Origin: Clostridium_AB sp036639235
GTDB taxonomy: Bacteria; Bacillota; Clostridia; Clostridiales; Caloramatoraceae
Reading direction: 5' to 3'
NCBI RefSeq assembly: GCF_036639235.1
Contig: NZ_JAVWJB010000005.1
Location: forward strand, 24,505-88,504
Length of the DNA: 64,000 bases
Under the pieces are notes generated by a model that saw only the letters and a program-made list of their open reading frames with translations, was not told the DNA's origin and did not search any database. The translations under genes and the position numbers were made by a program. Shown in pieces: positions 51,274-59,755 of this stretch (the first letter of the stretch is position 1; every line of letters starts with the position of its first letter).

Positions 51274-52770
51274 ATGAAAATTCCATATAAACAAAAACAT
51301 TTATATCTAAGGCTACTACTTACACTTGGCATAATAGGTCTTATATTTCTATCTATATTAACTGCTGCTTTATTTGCTGATCATCTTATTTATATTAACT
51401 CTTCTCAAAATAGTAGCCTTGAACTGTTAATTCTTTTCTTTTCTATTGTATTAACATTTATTATTTTACTTCTAATAGATAACCTAAGACTTAAAAAATC
51501 CTTATATACAGACTCTCTAACCAATCTTCCAAATAGAATTTTTATTGAAAGATCTATTAAAAGTCTTAAATCCTCAGCTAATTCATATATTATTTTTATC
51601 GATTTTGACAACTCAGACTGTCTTTATAAAATCCTAATTAGAGAGGATATTAATGAAATTATTAAATCCTTTTCAAACACCCTCTTTCAAAAGGTAAAAC
51701 CATATGGACATGTAACAGGGAGAATTGAAAAGACGAAATTCTGTATACTTGTTAAAAATCTTAGTTATAGAGATCTTTTACACTTTGCTGACTATATTTT
51801 TAAAAATCTTAATAATCATCAAATCAACTATAAGAATGAAAACTATGATATTAATATAAATATTGGTATTTCACATATTAAAGAGAATCAGACCCCATTA
51901 TATAGCTTCTCCCATGCTGAAATGGCTCTAACTAAGGCACGTGAAAACTATAAAAAGAAAATTGTATATTTAAGTCCTGAAGATATCGAGAAAAATATAT
52001 GTGAAATTCATAAGATGAGTAGAGTTAATACTTCTATAAAAAAAGCCTTAAAAGAGAATCGATTTATGCTCTACCTTCAACCTATTCTTAACGTTAACTC
52101 ATCCTCTATATCACATTATGAAGGCCTTATAAGGATGATAGATGAGACAGGAGCCTTTATTTCACCTGGGGAATTTATTAGCGTTGCAGAAAAGTATGGG
52201 CTAATACCATATATAGATAAGTGGGTATTTGATAGAGCTATAACTTTTTTAAAAGATAGACCAACCATAAAAATATTTATTAACTTTTCGGCTGTAACAC
52301 TTAATAATAATGAAATTCTTAAATATTTTGAGGATGTATTAATTGACCTTAGACTTCAAAAAATCCCTATTAATCTAGGTATAGAAATTACTGAAACAGC
52401 CGCTATTGAAAACCTTGAACCTGTTAAGAAGTGGATGGAGATATTTAAAACCCTTGGGTGTACAATAGCACTTGATGACTTTGGAGTTGGCTATACTTCA
52501 CTATCATATCTTGGAAGCCTACCAATTGACTTTGTTAAAATAGATGGGTGCTTTATTAAAAAAATAACCGAGGATGAGGGACAAGAGTCTATTGTTAAAG
52601 CTATTAAAATGGTTTCAGAAAAATATAATAAGAAAACTGTTGGTGAGTTTGTAGAAGATAAACAAATACTTAATAAGCTACATGAACTTAAAATAGACTT
52701 TGCACAGGGATATTATATAGGTAAGCCCTTCCCCTCACTTGATATTGATAAACAAGTATATAATTTTTAA
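51274..52770 (+). CDS. Membrane-bound protein with degenerate GGDEF and EAL domains
   Basis: 498 residues. Two membrane helices (about 17-37, 48-67). The GGDEF domain (75-235) keeps the DSLTNLPNRIFIER opening but lost the active motif (the expected GGDEF segment reads GRIEKTKF), so it cannot be a cyclase. The EAL domain (245-495) has EGL in place of EAL, then VNFSA-like INFSAVTL, EITETA, ALDDFGVGYTSL, VKIDG and GEFVE, so most metal-binding residues remain and c-di-GMP phosphodiesterase activity is plausible. Monocistronic. Works against the diguanylate cyclase encoded at 4.5-5.4 kb. Confidence 0.85.
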   Translation: MKIPYKQKHLYLRLLLTLGIIGLIFLSILTAALFADHLIYINSSQNSSLELLILFFSIVLTFIILLLIDNLRLKKSLYTDSLTNLPNRIFIERSIKSLKSSANSYIIFIDFDNSDCLYKILIREDINEIIKSFSNTLFQKVKPYGHVTGRIEKTKFCILVKNLSYRDLLHFADYIFKNLNNHQINYKNENYDININIGISHIKENQTPLYSFSHAEMALTKARENYKKKIVYLSPEDIEKNICEIHKMSRVNTSIKKALKENRFMLYLQPILNVNSSSISHYEGLIRMIDETGAFISPGEFISVAEKYGLIPYIDKWVFDRAITFLKDRPTIKIFINFSAVTLNNNEILKYFEDVLIDLRLQKIPINLGIEITETAAIENLEPVKKWMEIFKTLGCTIALDDFGVGYTSLSYLGSLPIDFVKIDGCFIKKITEDEGQESIVKAIKMVSEKYNKKTVGEFVEDKQILNKLHELKIDFAQGYYIGKPFPSLDIDKQVYNF

Positions 52771-52789
52771 GGCAGGATAAACCTGCCTT
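52769..52789. terminator. Terminator between EAL gene and LTA-synthase-like gene
   Basis: 8-bp stem AAGGCAGG / CCTGCCTT with a five-base loop, TTATTTTTAT follows; overlaps the EAL stop and faces a convergent gene. Confidence 0.9.
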
Positions 52790-52806
52790 GTTATTTTTAT
52801 TATTAT

Positions 52807-54663
52807 TTATTTTAAATTCTTAAGCAAATTACACTTTATGATATGTTCACTTAAATCATAGTATACTTCTCTTTTATTAAATAAATTAAAGTAATCCTTT
52901 TTATTTAATACACTTCCATCTTTTCTTGAATAAACCTTATCATCCTCTGCAATATATATAGCATCATCGTTAAATATACTACCTGCACTATTAACTGCAA
53001 ATCCATTTTTACTGTTTAGTAAATCACGTCCTAATGTGTATTTATTATCTATATTAAGTAGATTTGCAAGTGTTGGGTACATGTCATACTGACCTGCAAC
53101 TGCATTAACTTCCCCCTTAATATTACTACCTGGTATATGAATCATAGAAACAACCTTTTGGGCTTCTTCCCATTGAAGATTAGTCATAGTATCACTTCCA
53201 TACAAAAGCTTTGCAAGCTCCCCTTTTCTATCAATTGATACCCCTCCATGATCTCCATAAATAGCTATTATACTATTATCATATAATCCCTCTTGTTTAA
53301 GTTTTTCTAAGAACTTACCTAGCATTTCATCTGTATATCTAGCTGATTTAATCATATTCCCTGTAACAGTTCCCTCAAGATCAGAAACATTCATATAACC
53401 ATTAAGTTTACCCTTAGTATCCATAAATGGATAATGACTTGTAAGACTTATCATAAAACTATAAAAAGGCTGCTTATAAGACTTCATCTTCCCTATTGCT
53501 TGATTAAAAAATGACTCATCACTAAGCCCTAGTATTAATTTTTCATCTATATTAAAACTTAACTCACTTTCGAAAACATCAAATCCAAGTGACCTATACA
53601 TTAAATATCTATTCCAAAACCCTGGTCTATTTGCATGCATTACAGATGTATAGTATCCCTTTTCCTTAAGCTTCTTAGGCAATGATTCATACGTGTTACC
53701 TGAGTAATCTGTATAAACAGACTTATCACTTAAAGGTAATAATGATGTATTGGTTAAAAACTCAGCATCACTTGTTCCACCTGCACCTATCTGAACATAA
53801 CAATTATTAAAATTTACACTTTCCTTTGATAATTTATTAAGATTTGGTGTTATCTCAACACCATTAATACTTCTATTTAATAAAAAACTTTGAAATGCCT
53901 CTAGCTGAATTACAATTAAGTTCTTCCCCTCTGCTATTCCTTTATACTTAGGACTTTCATTAGGCTTTTTATCAAAGAACTCTACTACTTCATTCATATT
54001 GTTACTATGGTTATTTACTTCTATAACTTCATTAGATCCTTTTGCCTTGTTTATTTGACTAATAAGATCAACAACGCCATAGTTAGCAAGACCTGCTTCC
54101 TTAACAATCGTTTTCTTATCATAGAAATTCTTAAGTATTCCAGGTTGTGACTTATTTAAAGATGTGGTACTTATATAACAAAGAAATATTCCAAACCCTG
54201 ATACTAGAATTAACTTTAATATAGAATATTTATTAATTTTGTTTTTGCTGTATATTTTACCCTTCCTCATTAGATATATAATAATAAATATATCTAGGAA
54301 AATAAATATATCGTATATCCTAGGAAATAAAAAAATCTTTCCTAATATCTCCATAAAATCACTATGAAAAAATATTCCACTTGTGAAAATATCACCGTAA
54401 CATCTATTTACTAAAACGTTTAAGTAAATGGCAAAACTAAAAACTATATTACAAATTAAAAGAAATCTTGCCCTGCTTTTTCCTTCTAAAACAAGTGAAA
54501 TACCTACAAAAAATAATGTACTACCCAAACACCCAAATAGAGTGTAATATCCTATTCCACTAATTCCAAGTATAAAATTACATGCTACTAACTTTATCAT
54601 AATGATTATTGAAAAAATCATTATATCCTGATTATTTCTTGAATATATATCTAACCTACTCAA
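52807..54663 (-). CDS. Lipoteichoic acid synthase-family sulfatase (LtaS-like)
   Basis: 618 residues from TTG 54663 with GGAGG seven bases ahead. Five helices in the first 170 residues, then an extracellular sulfatase fold. Metal/active site: LEAFQSF (Glu255) and the nucleophile Thr297 in GAGGTSDAEF; YGDHGGVS near residue 475 and the SLTSHYPF segment complete the site. Family polymerises glycerol phosphate on lipid anchors or transfers phosphoglycerol; exact product here is not determinable. The leader is AT-rich and the gene is monocistronic. Confidence 0.9.
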   Translation of the reverse strand: MSRLDIYSRNNQDIMIFSIIIMIKLVACNFILGISGIGYYTLFGCLGSTLFFVGISLVLEGKSRARFLLICNIVFSFAIYLNVLVNRCYGDIFTSGIFFHSDFMEILGKIFLFPRIYDIFIFLDIFIIIYLMRKGKIYSKNKINKYSILKLILVSGFGIFLCYISTTSLNKSQPGILKNFYDKKTIVKEAGLANYGVVDLISQINKAKGSNEVIEVNNHSNNMNEVVEFFDKKPNESPKYKGIAEGKNLIVIQLEAFQSFLLNRSINGVEITPNLNKLSKESVNFNNCYVQIGAGGTSDAEFLTNTSLLPLSDKSVYTDYSGNTYESLPKKLKEKGYYTSVMHANRPGFWNRYLMYRSLGFDVFESELSFNIDEKLILGLSDESFFNQAIGKMKSYKQPFYSFMISLTSHYPFMDTKGKLNGYMNVSDLEGTVTGNMIKSARYTDEMLGKFLEKLKQEGLYDNSIIAIYGDHGGVSIDRKGELAKLLYGSDTMTNLQWEEAQKVVSMIHIPGSNIKGEVNAVAGQYDMYPTLANLLNIDNKYTLGRDLLNSKNGFAVNSAGSIFNDDAIYIAEDDKVYSRKDGSVLNKKDYFNLFNKREVYYDLSEHIIKCNLLKNLK

Positions 54664-54765
54664 ATGTATCCTCCAAATAAAATATTATCTGTTAAATTAT
54701 AACACATTTATCAAATATTTTTACATATATTATATGTTATATCATATTTTTGTATAATATATCTA

Positions 54766-54797
54766 AAAAAAGAAGTAGCTTTAGCTACTTCTTTTTT
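54766..54797 (-). terminator. Terminator of the folate operon
   Basis: 15-bp stem AAAAAAGAAGTAGCT / AGCTACTTCTTTTTT with a tight loop and a T run on the minus strand, about 40 bases after folK. Confidence 0.9.
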
Positions 54798-54835
54798 ATT
54801 CGTATATCACATAAACAACTTATATTATAATTAAA

Positions 54836-55294
54836 TTACTTCTTAAGTTCGCTTAATAATTGACATATAGTCTTATTATGTCTTGGGTTTATCTTGTCCG
54901 GACATAAATCATTTAGAGGCTCTAGTACAAAAGTTCTATTATGCATATCAATATGTGGAACCTTAAGGTCCTCATCATCATGAACCTCATCATTAAACAT
55001 TAATATATCAAGGTCAATTATTCTTGGGCCCCATCTTATAAGTCTAACTCTTCCAAGATCCGCTTCAATTGATAGAAGTGTTTCTAAAAGACCACGACAA
55101 TCTAGTTGAGTCTCAACTTCTAATGCACCGTTTAAAAATGGTTCCTGATCTGTATATCCATATGGCTCTGTTTCGTACATTTTTGACTTCTTAAGTATTC
55201 TAACACCTCTTTGCTCTAGCATTTCAAAGGCATCTTCTACTGCTTTATGTCTATCTCCAATATTACTACCAAATGCTATATATGCTCTATTCAT
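54836..55294 (-). CDS. folK: 2-amino-4-hydroxy-6-hydroxymethyldihydropteridine pyrophosphokinase
   Basis: 152 residues. Phosphorylates hydroxymethyl-dihydropterin for folate synthesis. Opening AYIAFGSNIGDRHK, the central SKMYETEPYGYTDQEPFLNGALEVET (parts) and RWGPRIIDLDILMFND, with the closing VPHIDMHNRTFVLEPL, match HPPK. It overlaps folP by eight bases and is last in the operon folK-folP-folE2-queD (transcribed right to left). Confidence 0.95.
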   Translation of the reverse strand: MNRAYIAFGSNIGDRHKAVEDAFEMLEQRGVRILKKSKMYETEPYGYTDQEPFLNGALEVETQLDCRGLLETLLSIEADLGRVRLIRWGPRIIDLDILMFNDEVHDDEDLKVPHIDMHNRTFVLEPLNDLCPDKINPRHNKTICQLLSELKK

Positions 55295-56132
55295 TTCTAA
55301 ATACCTCTGTCATTCTTGCTGCTCTATAGTTTTCCTTAACATCGTGAACTCTTATCATCTCAATTCCTCTATCAGCAGCGTAACAAGTAATAGCCATAGT
55401 TCCCTCTAGTCTTTCTTCTGCCGGAAGATCTCCTAGGGCATATCCGATCATACCCTTTCTTGAAGCAGCTAGAAGTATTGGCATATCAAACTTGTAGAAT
55501 GTTTCTATGTTTTTAATTATATCAACGTTATGCTGGTAATTCTTACCGAACCCAATACCTGGGTCTAGCATAATTTTATCTCTACTTATTCCCTTTGAAA
55601 GTGCATAATTAATTCTTTCCTCAAAGAACTGGCTCATCTCTATAATTACATCATCGTAATGTGGATTGTTTTGCATGTCCTTTGGAGTACCCTTAATATG
55701 CATTATAAATACTGGCACATTATATTTAGCAACTACATCTGCCATGTTCTCATCAAATGTAAGTCCGCTAATATCATTAACAATATCTGCACCAGCTAAA
55801 ATAGCAGCCTCAGCAGTTTTTGCTCTATATGTGTCAATTGAAATTATAACTTCCTTATTAACTTCTCTAATAGCTTCAATCAGGGGTACTACCCTTGATA
55901 TTTCCTCATCTACATCAACAGGCTCTGAACCTGGTCTTGTAGACTCTCCTCCTATATCAAGTATATCTGCACCATCCTCAATCATCTTAAGAGCAGTTTC
56001 AACAGCTACATCTACAGATGAAACCCTTGAACCTTCGAAAAATGAATTAGGAGTAGCATTTAATATACCCATTATCTTCATATTATCAAAATTATAGGCT
56101 TTTCCGTCTTTTAAAGTGACACTTTTTCTCAT
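55287..56132 (-). CDS. folP: Dihydropteroate synthase
   Basis: 281 residues, TIM-barrel. Condenses hydroxymethyl-dihydropterin pyrophosphate with p-aminobenzoate. Motifs: MGILNATPNSFFEGS near residue 21, ILDIGGESTRPGSEPV near 57, NDISGLTFD near 120, DPGIGFGKNYQHN near 190, SRKGMIG near 220 and MIRVHDVKE near 258. The target of sulfonamides. Separated by 17 bases from folE2. Confidence 0.95.
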   Translation of the reverse strand: MRKSVTLKDGKAYNFDNMKIMGILNATPNSFFEGSRVSSVDVAVETALKMIEDGADILDIGGESTRPGSEPVDVDEEISRVVPLIEAIREVNKEVIISIDTYRAKTAEAAILAGADIVNDISGLTFDENMADVVAKYNVPVFIMHIKGTPKDMQNNPHYDDVIIEMSQFFEERINYALSKGISRDKIMLDPGIGFGKNYQHNVDIIKNIETFYKFDMPILLAASRKGMIGYALGDLPAEERLEGTMAITCYAADRGIEMIRVHDVKENYRAARMTEVFRNE

Positions 56133-56149
56133 TTAAAACATCCTACCTC

Positions 56150-56926
56150 TTACAGAGTGCAACCCTTTTCAGTGTAAGCAAATGCACTGTGGTTGTGAAT
56201 ACTTTCAATACTTTCAACATATGTGCTGTACCAAGTAATTCCATCAAATTCTTCAAGCTTTGAAGCTGTTTCACGAGCTACGTCTTCAACGAATCTTGGG
56301 TTTAGGTAAGCTTGTTCTGTTACCCACTTCTCATCTTGTCTCTTAAGTAGTGTAAACACTGGTGAACTTGAGCTTTCTTCAGCTATCTTAACAAGGTCTT
56401 CAATCCAAACAAGTTTATCCATTTCAACCTTAATGTTAACAAGTGCTCTTTGGTTATGTGCACCAAACTCACTGATTTCCTTTGAGCATGGACATAGAGT
56501 CGTAACTGGAGTTTCAACTTCTAGTACAAACTTAAATCCGTCTTCTACTGAGAATTCAGCATCGAAGCAGCACTTAACATCATATGGTGCCATAATTCCT
56601 GTTACAGGTGATGGCTTAGTTATAAAGTATGGGAATGTAATTCTACAATGTCCCTTCTTAGCTTCTAGTCTTTCTACTAGGTGCTTAAGCATTTCCTCAA
56701 GTCCCTTAGGTGAAAGATTTGGTGCTTCCTTGACAACCTCAACGAATCTGCTCATATGAGTTCCTCTTTGGTCGTGTGGTAGGTAAACAGAAAGGTCCAT
56801 TGTAGCAACTGTTGATTGTTCTCTTTCTGCCTTGTCCATAACCTTAATTGGCCATTTAAGTTCGTTAATTCCTACTTTTTTTAGAGCTATGTTTCTTGTA
56901 TCTTTTTGGCTTTGTACGTCCTTCAT
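56150..56926 (-). CDS. folE2: GTP cyclohydrolase FolE2 (type IB, MptA-like)
   Basis: 258 residues. Makes dihydroneopterin triphosphate from GTP and replaces FolE when zinc is scarce. Visible: VGINELKWPIKVMDK, TVATMDLSVYLPHDQRGTHMSRFVE and the metal-binding TLCPCSKEISEFGAHNQRALV with Cys and His, then SIHNHSAFA. Begins three bases after queD stops; in one operon with folP and folK. No folE of the canonical type is in the window. Confidence 0.95.
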   Translation of the reverse strand: MKDVQSQKDTRNIALKKVGINELKWPIKVMDKAEREQSTVATMDLSVYLPHDQRGTHMSRFVEVVKEAPNLSPKGLEEMLKHLVERLEAKKGHCRITFPYFITKPSPVTGIMAPYDVKCCFDAEFSVEDGFKFVLEVETPVTTLCPCSKEISEFGAHNQRALVNIKVEMDKLVWIEDLVKIAEESSSSPVFTLLKRQDEKWVTEQAYLNPRFVEDVARETASKLEEFDGITWYSTYVESIESIHNHSAFAYTEKGCTL

Positions 56927-56929
56927 GAC

Positions 56930-57283
56930 TTACCCCCTATATATTAATCCACTAGTTTTTGTTTCCCAAACCTCGATTTCATATAATCTACAGTTATCTC
57001 TCTTAATCTCGTCAACTAGTTCATTCCATACGTATTTTGCAATGTTTTCAGCTGTTGGTTGCTCAATAATATCGTTTAGGTAGTAATGATCCATCTTATC
57101 TATAACCTTAGCTTTAACTATTCTTTTTAATTCAACAAAATCGAATACCATATCCTCTTCACCTGGCTCACCTTCGATTTTAACTATTAGTTTATAAGTA
57201 TGTCCATGTAATCTCTCACATTTTCCATGATATCTTACTAAATTATGAGCTGCATCAAATTCAAATTCTTTTATTAGTATCAT
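56930..57283 (-). CDS. queD: 6-pyruvoyltetrahydropterin synthase, CExxHGH (PTPS-I/III) type
   Basis: 117 residues. Zinc ligands FDAAHNL and the motif CERLHGHTY near residue 22, then HYYLND and VWETKTSGLIY. The CExxHGH form combines the Cys of QueD (queuosine pathway) with the Glu of the PTPS-III type that replaces dihydroneopterin aldolase; this combination is known to serve both. It opens the fol operon, and folB is absent here. So it can provide hydroxymethyl-dihydropterin to folK and possibly carboxytetrahydropterin for queuosine. Confidence 0.92.
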   Translation of the reverse strand: MILIKEFEFDAAHNLVRYHGKCERLHGHTYKLIVKIEGEPGEEDMVFDFVELKRIVKAKVIDKMDHYYLNDIIEQPTAENIAKYVWNELVDEIKRDNCRLYEIEVWETKTSGLIYRG

Positions 57284-57326
57284 AATAAATTCAACTCCAT
57301 TTTTGTTTTTTATATTTTTCTACACA

Positions 57327-57356
57327 ATTATACAACATATATCCCTCTATATTCAA
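57327..57356 (-). promoter_or_regulatory. Sigma-A promoter of queD-folE2-folP-folK
   Basis: On the minus strand TTGAAT (57356-57351) is followed by TATAAT (57332-57327) with 18 bases between, about 45 bases ahead of the queD start. I do not see a THF, preQ1 or T-box leader. Confidence 0.65.
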
Positions 57357-57749
57357 TTGTATAAATTCTGTAATTTTGTCATATACATTATATATCATAG
57401 TGATTAAAGTAGCAATTAAAAGAATTCTAGACTATTATCTCATAAGTTTAGGTGAAAATGAATATCAAATTTTGTTGAAATATCAAGGTATAAGTGCCAA
57501 TCTAGTAACATTTTATGAATTTTTACATATAATTTATTAATCCCTTATTTAAAGTAATATTTTTTGAATAATTTTTTCAAAGTATGGCTATAATTTTAAT
57601 ACTTTGTTAATTACTTATTTTACTATCTATTATTTCTATTTAAGTGATTAATGAATATTAGGAATTTAACTTAGATGACACTTTTTATCCTTGTTTTAGG
57701 ATATGGGTCCTATTGTATCGTTAAATACCTAAATAAAGGAGGTAACAAC
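57357..57749. other. Long AT-rich intergenic region
   Basis: About 390 bases between divergent queD and the zinc-ribbon gene. A 46-codon open frame from GTG 57400 to 57540 has no ribosome site and no recognised product. The part upstream of 57750 probably contains the zinc-ribbon promoter. Nothing else convincing. Confidence 0.6.
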
Positions 57750-57899
57750 ATGGCTGACAAGACAATCGTATGTAAAGACTGCTCTAATGAGTTTATCTTT
57801 ACTGAAGGTGAGCAGGCTTTCTATGCTGAAAAAGGCTTCGAAAATGAACCTAAGAGATGTCCTGATTGTAGACGTGCTAAGAAGAACCAATCTAGATAA
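57750..57899 (+). CDS. Zinc-ribbon miniprotein
   Basis: 49 residues from ATG 57750 with AAAGGAGG six bases ahead; the open frame extends further back but is not the start. CKDCSNEFIF and RCPDCRRAKK give two CxxC pairs spaced like a probable zinc-ribbon domain (zinc finger of the zf-trcl/treble-clef type) with a Phe-rich middle (EGEQAFYAEKGF). Likely nucleic-acid or ribosome associated. Very strong ribosome site suggests high expression. The membrane protein gene follows about 90 bases on. Confidence 0.82.
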   Translation: MADKTIVCKDCSNEFIFTEGEQAFYAEKGFENEPKRCPDCRRAKKNQSR

Positions 57900-57992
57900 T
57901 AAATGCACTTAATGGAAGAGAATCTATCTCTTCCTTTTTTCACGTATAAAATCCCATATATTGAAAACACTATGTATGAGGTGAATAATATT

Positions 57993-58424
57993 ATGATGGG
58001 ATTTATTTATTCTGCAATTGCAGGTGCTCTAATGAGCTTTCAAGGGGTATTTAATACTAGACTTAACGAGAAGGTAGGTATTTGGGAAGCCAACGCATTT
58101 GTCCATGCAACTGCACTTATAACTTCACTTATTATTCTCTTATTCGCTGCACAGGGAGATATTAAGAGAATAGTTGAAGTTGATAAGCTATATCTTACAG
58201 GTGGTATTATTGGTGCCCTTATAACATTTACAGTTATTAAAGGAATGTCTGTACTTAGCCCCACATATGCAGTATCTGCTATACTTGTTGCACAGCTAGT
58301 TACAGCAGCTGTTATTGATAAGTTTTCGCTATTTGGAGCTGAACCTATGAATTTTGGATGGAACAAGTTCCTAGGTGTTGCAATTATGATAGCTGGTATA
58401 CTTTTATTTAAGTGGAAAATCTAA
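57993..58424 (+). CDS. DUF606/YdcZ-like DMT-superfamily membrane protein
   Basis: About 143 residues from ATG 57993 (GAGGTG nine bases ahead; ATG 57996 equally possible; the frame open to 57903 is not used). Five hydrophobic segments typical of half-size DMT transporters: GFIYSAIAGALMSFQGVFNTRL, VHATALITSLIILLFA, TGGIIGALITFTVIKGM, SPTYAVSAILVAQLVTAAVID, FLGVAIMIAGILLF. Such proteins dimerise. Substrate unknown. Own terminator. Confidence 0.82.
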   Translation: MMGFIYSAIAGALMSFQGVFNTRLNEKVGIWEANAFVHATALITSLIILLFAAQGDIKRIVEVDKLYLTGGIIGALITFTVIKGMSVLSPTYAVSAILVAQLVTAAVIDKFSLFGAEPMNFGWNKFLGVAIMIAGILLFKWKI

Positions 58425-58454
58425 AAAGCAGCCATATAAAATTGGCTGCTTTTT
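58423..58454. terminator. Terminator between the DUF606 gene and mnmA
   Basis: 12-bp stem AAAAAGCAGCCA / TGGCTGCTTTTT with an eight-base loop; serves both convergent genes and overlaps the plus-strand stop. Confidence 0.9.
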
Positions 58455-58472
58455 AGATTAATTAACTATCTT

Positions 58473-59594
58473 TTATAGTTTTTTTCTATAAGAATCCAGT
58501 GACTCTCTCGTCTTAAAATATGAATCTATAAATCCTCCTCCAAGGCATTCATCACCATTATAGAATACAACTGCTTGCCCTGGAGTTATTGCCCTTTGAG
58601 GCTCATCAAACATAACAAGTGCTGAATCACTAGTTAACATCTTAACCTTAACCCCCTGGTCTGGTTGTCTATATCTAAACTTTGCGGTGCAGCTAAATTC
58701 TTCACTTTCAGCAGCTCCTGCAACAAAATTAATATCTTTAGCTATAAGCCCATATGTGAATAATAGTGGATTTTCCTCACCTTGAACAACATATAATGTA
58801 TTGCTCTTAAGATCCTTATCTACTACGAACCATGGCTCTCCTGCACCACCTATACCAAGCCCCTTTCTTTGCCCTAGAGTATAGTTCATAAGACCATAAT
58901 GCTTACCTACAACCTTACCTTCTAGCGATTTAATATCACCTGGCTTTGCAGGTAGGTAATTAGATAGAAACTCCTTAAAGTTACGCTCTCCTATAAAGCA
59001 TACCCCTGTAGAATCCTTCTTAGATGCTGTCTTTAGTCCTGCTCTAGCTGCTATTTCACGAACTTCCTTCTTATCTATATTTCCAATTGGGAACATAGTC
59101 TTTGACAGCTGGTCCTGTGTTAACTCACATAGGAAGTATGTTTGGTCCTTGTTGTTATCATTCCCTCTAATAAGGCAGTACTTATCTCCACGCTTTTCAA
59201 CCTGTGCATAATGACCCATTGCAATATAATCAGCACCAATCTTCATAGCATGATCTAAAAATGCTTTGAATTTAATTTCCTTATTACACATAACATCTGG
59301 GTTAGGAGTTCTTCCTTTTTTATATTCATCTAGGAAGTATGTAAATACTCTATCCCAGTACTCCTTAACAAATGTAACTGTATAGTAAGGTATTCCTATT
59401 TGGTCACATACAGCTCTTACATCATCATAATCCTCAGATGCAGTGCAAACCCCATCATCATTCTTCTCATCCCAGTTCTTCATAAAGATACCTATAACAT
59501 CGTATCCTTGCTGCTTAAGAAGTAGTGCTGATACAGATGAATCAACTCCACCTGACATCCCTACTACAACTTTAATATCTTTTTTATCCTTCAT
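58473..59594 (-). CDS. mnmA: tRNA-specific 2-thiouridylase MnmA
   Basis: 373 residues. Inserts sulfur at U34 of tRNA Lys/Glu/Gln. PP-loop VVVGMSGGVDSSVSALLL near residue 10, GRTPNPDVMCNKEIKF near 95 with the first catalytic Cys, GHYAQVEKR, DSTGVCFIGERNF near 195 with the second Cys, and a C-terminal beta domain ending TPGQAVVFYNGDECLGGG. All catalytic residues present. Monocistronic; works with cysteine desulfurase supply such as that at 35.3-36.5 kb. Confidence 0.96.
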   Translation of the reverse strand: MKDKKDIKVVVGMSGGVDSSVSALLLKQQGYDVIGIFMKNWDEKNDDGVCTASEDYDDVRAVCDQIGIPYYTVTFVKEYWDRVFTYFLDEYKKGRTPNPDVMCNKEIKFKAFLDHAMKIGADYIAMGHYAQVEKRGDKYCLIRGNDNNKDQTYFLCELTQDQLSKTMFPIGNIDKKEVREIAARAGLKTASKKDSTGVCFIGERNFKEFLSNYLPAKPGDIKSLEGKVVGKHYGLMNYTLGQRKGLGIGGAGEPWFVVDKDLKSNTLYVVQGEENPLLFTYGLIAKDINFVAGAAESEEFSCTAKFRYRQPDQGVKVKMLTSDSALVMFDEPQRAITPGQAVVFYNGDECLGGGFIDSYFKTRESLDSYRKKL

Positions 59595-59716
59595 AACTTC
59601 ACCTTCTCGTATATCTATTTAAAACAATCACTTGCATTATTATCTTTGCATTATACCATTATACTAATTTTTTAAAAACTCTTCTACCACTACTAAATAT
59701 TCTTCTAAAATACAAC

Positions 59717-59750
59717 TTAAGGATGCTTCATAAATATGTAGCATCCTTAA
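59717..59750 (-). terminator. Likely terminator of the YhgE gene
   Basis: Stem TTAAGGATGCT / AGCATCCTTAA (11 bp) with a 12-base loop. The T run on the minus strand is weak (GTTGTATTTT). Confidence 0.55.
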
Positions 59751-59755
59751 TATTA

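Noticed and set aside
57284..57356. Possible preQ1 or THF riboswitch in front of queD
   Set aside because: Leader is short and AT-rich, with only a promoter visible; no matching conserved core.
57400..57540. 46-codon open frame in the long intergenic region
   Set aside because: GTG start without a ribosome site, no recognisable product, very AT-rich; could be chance or a decayed gene.
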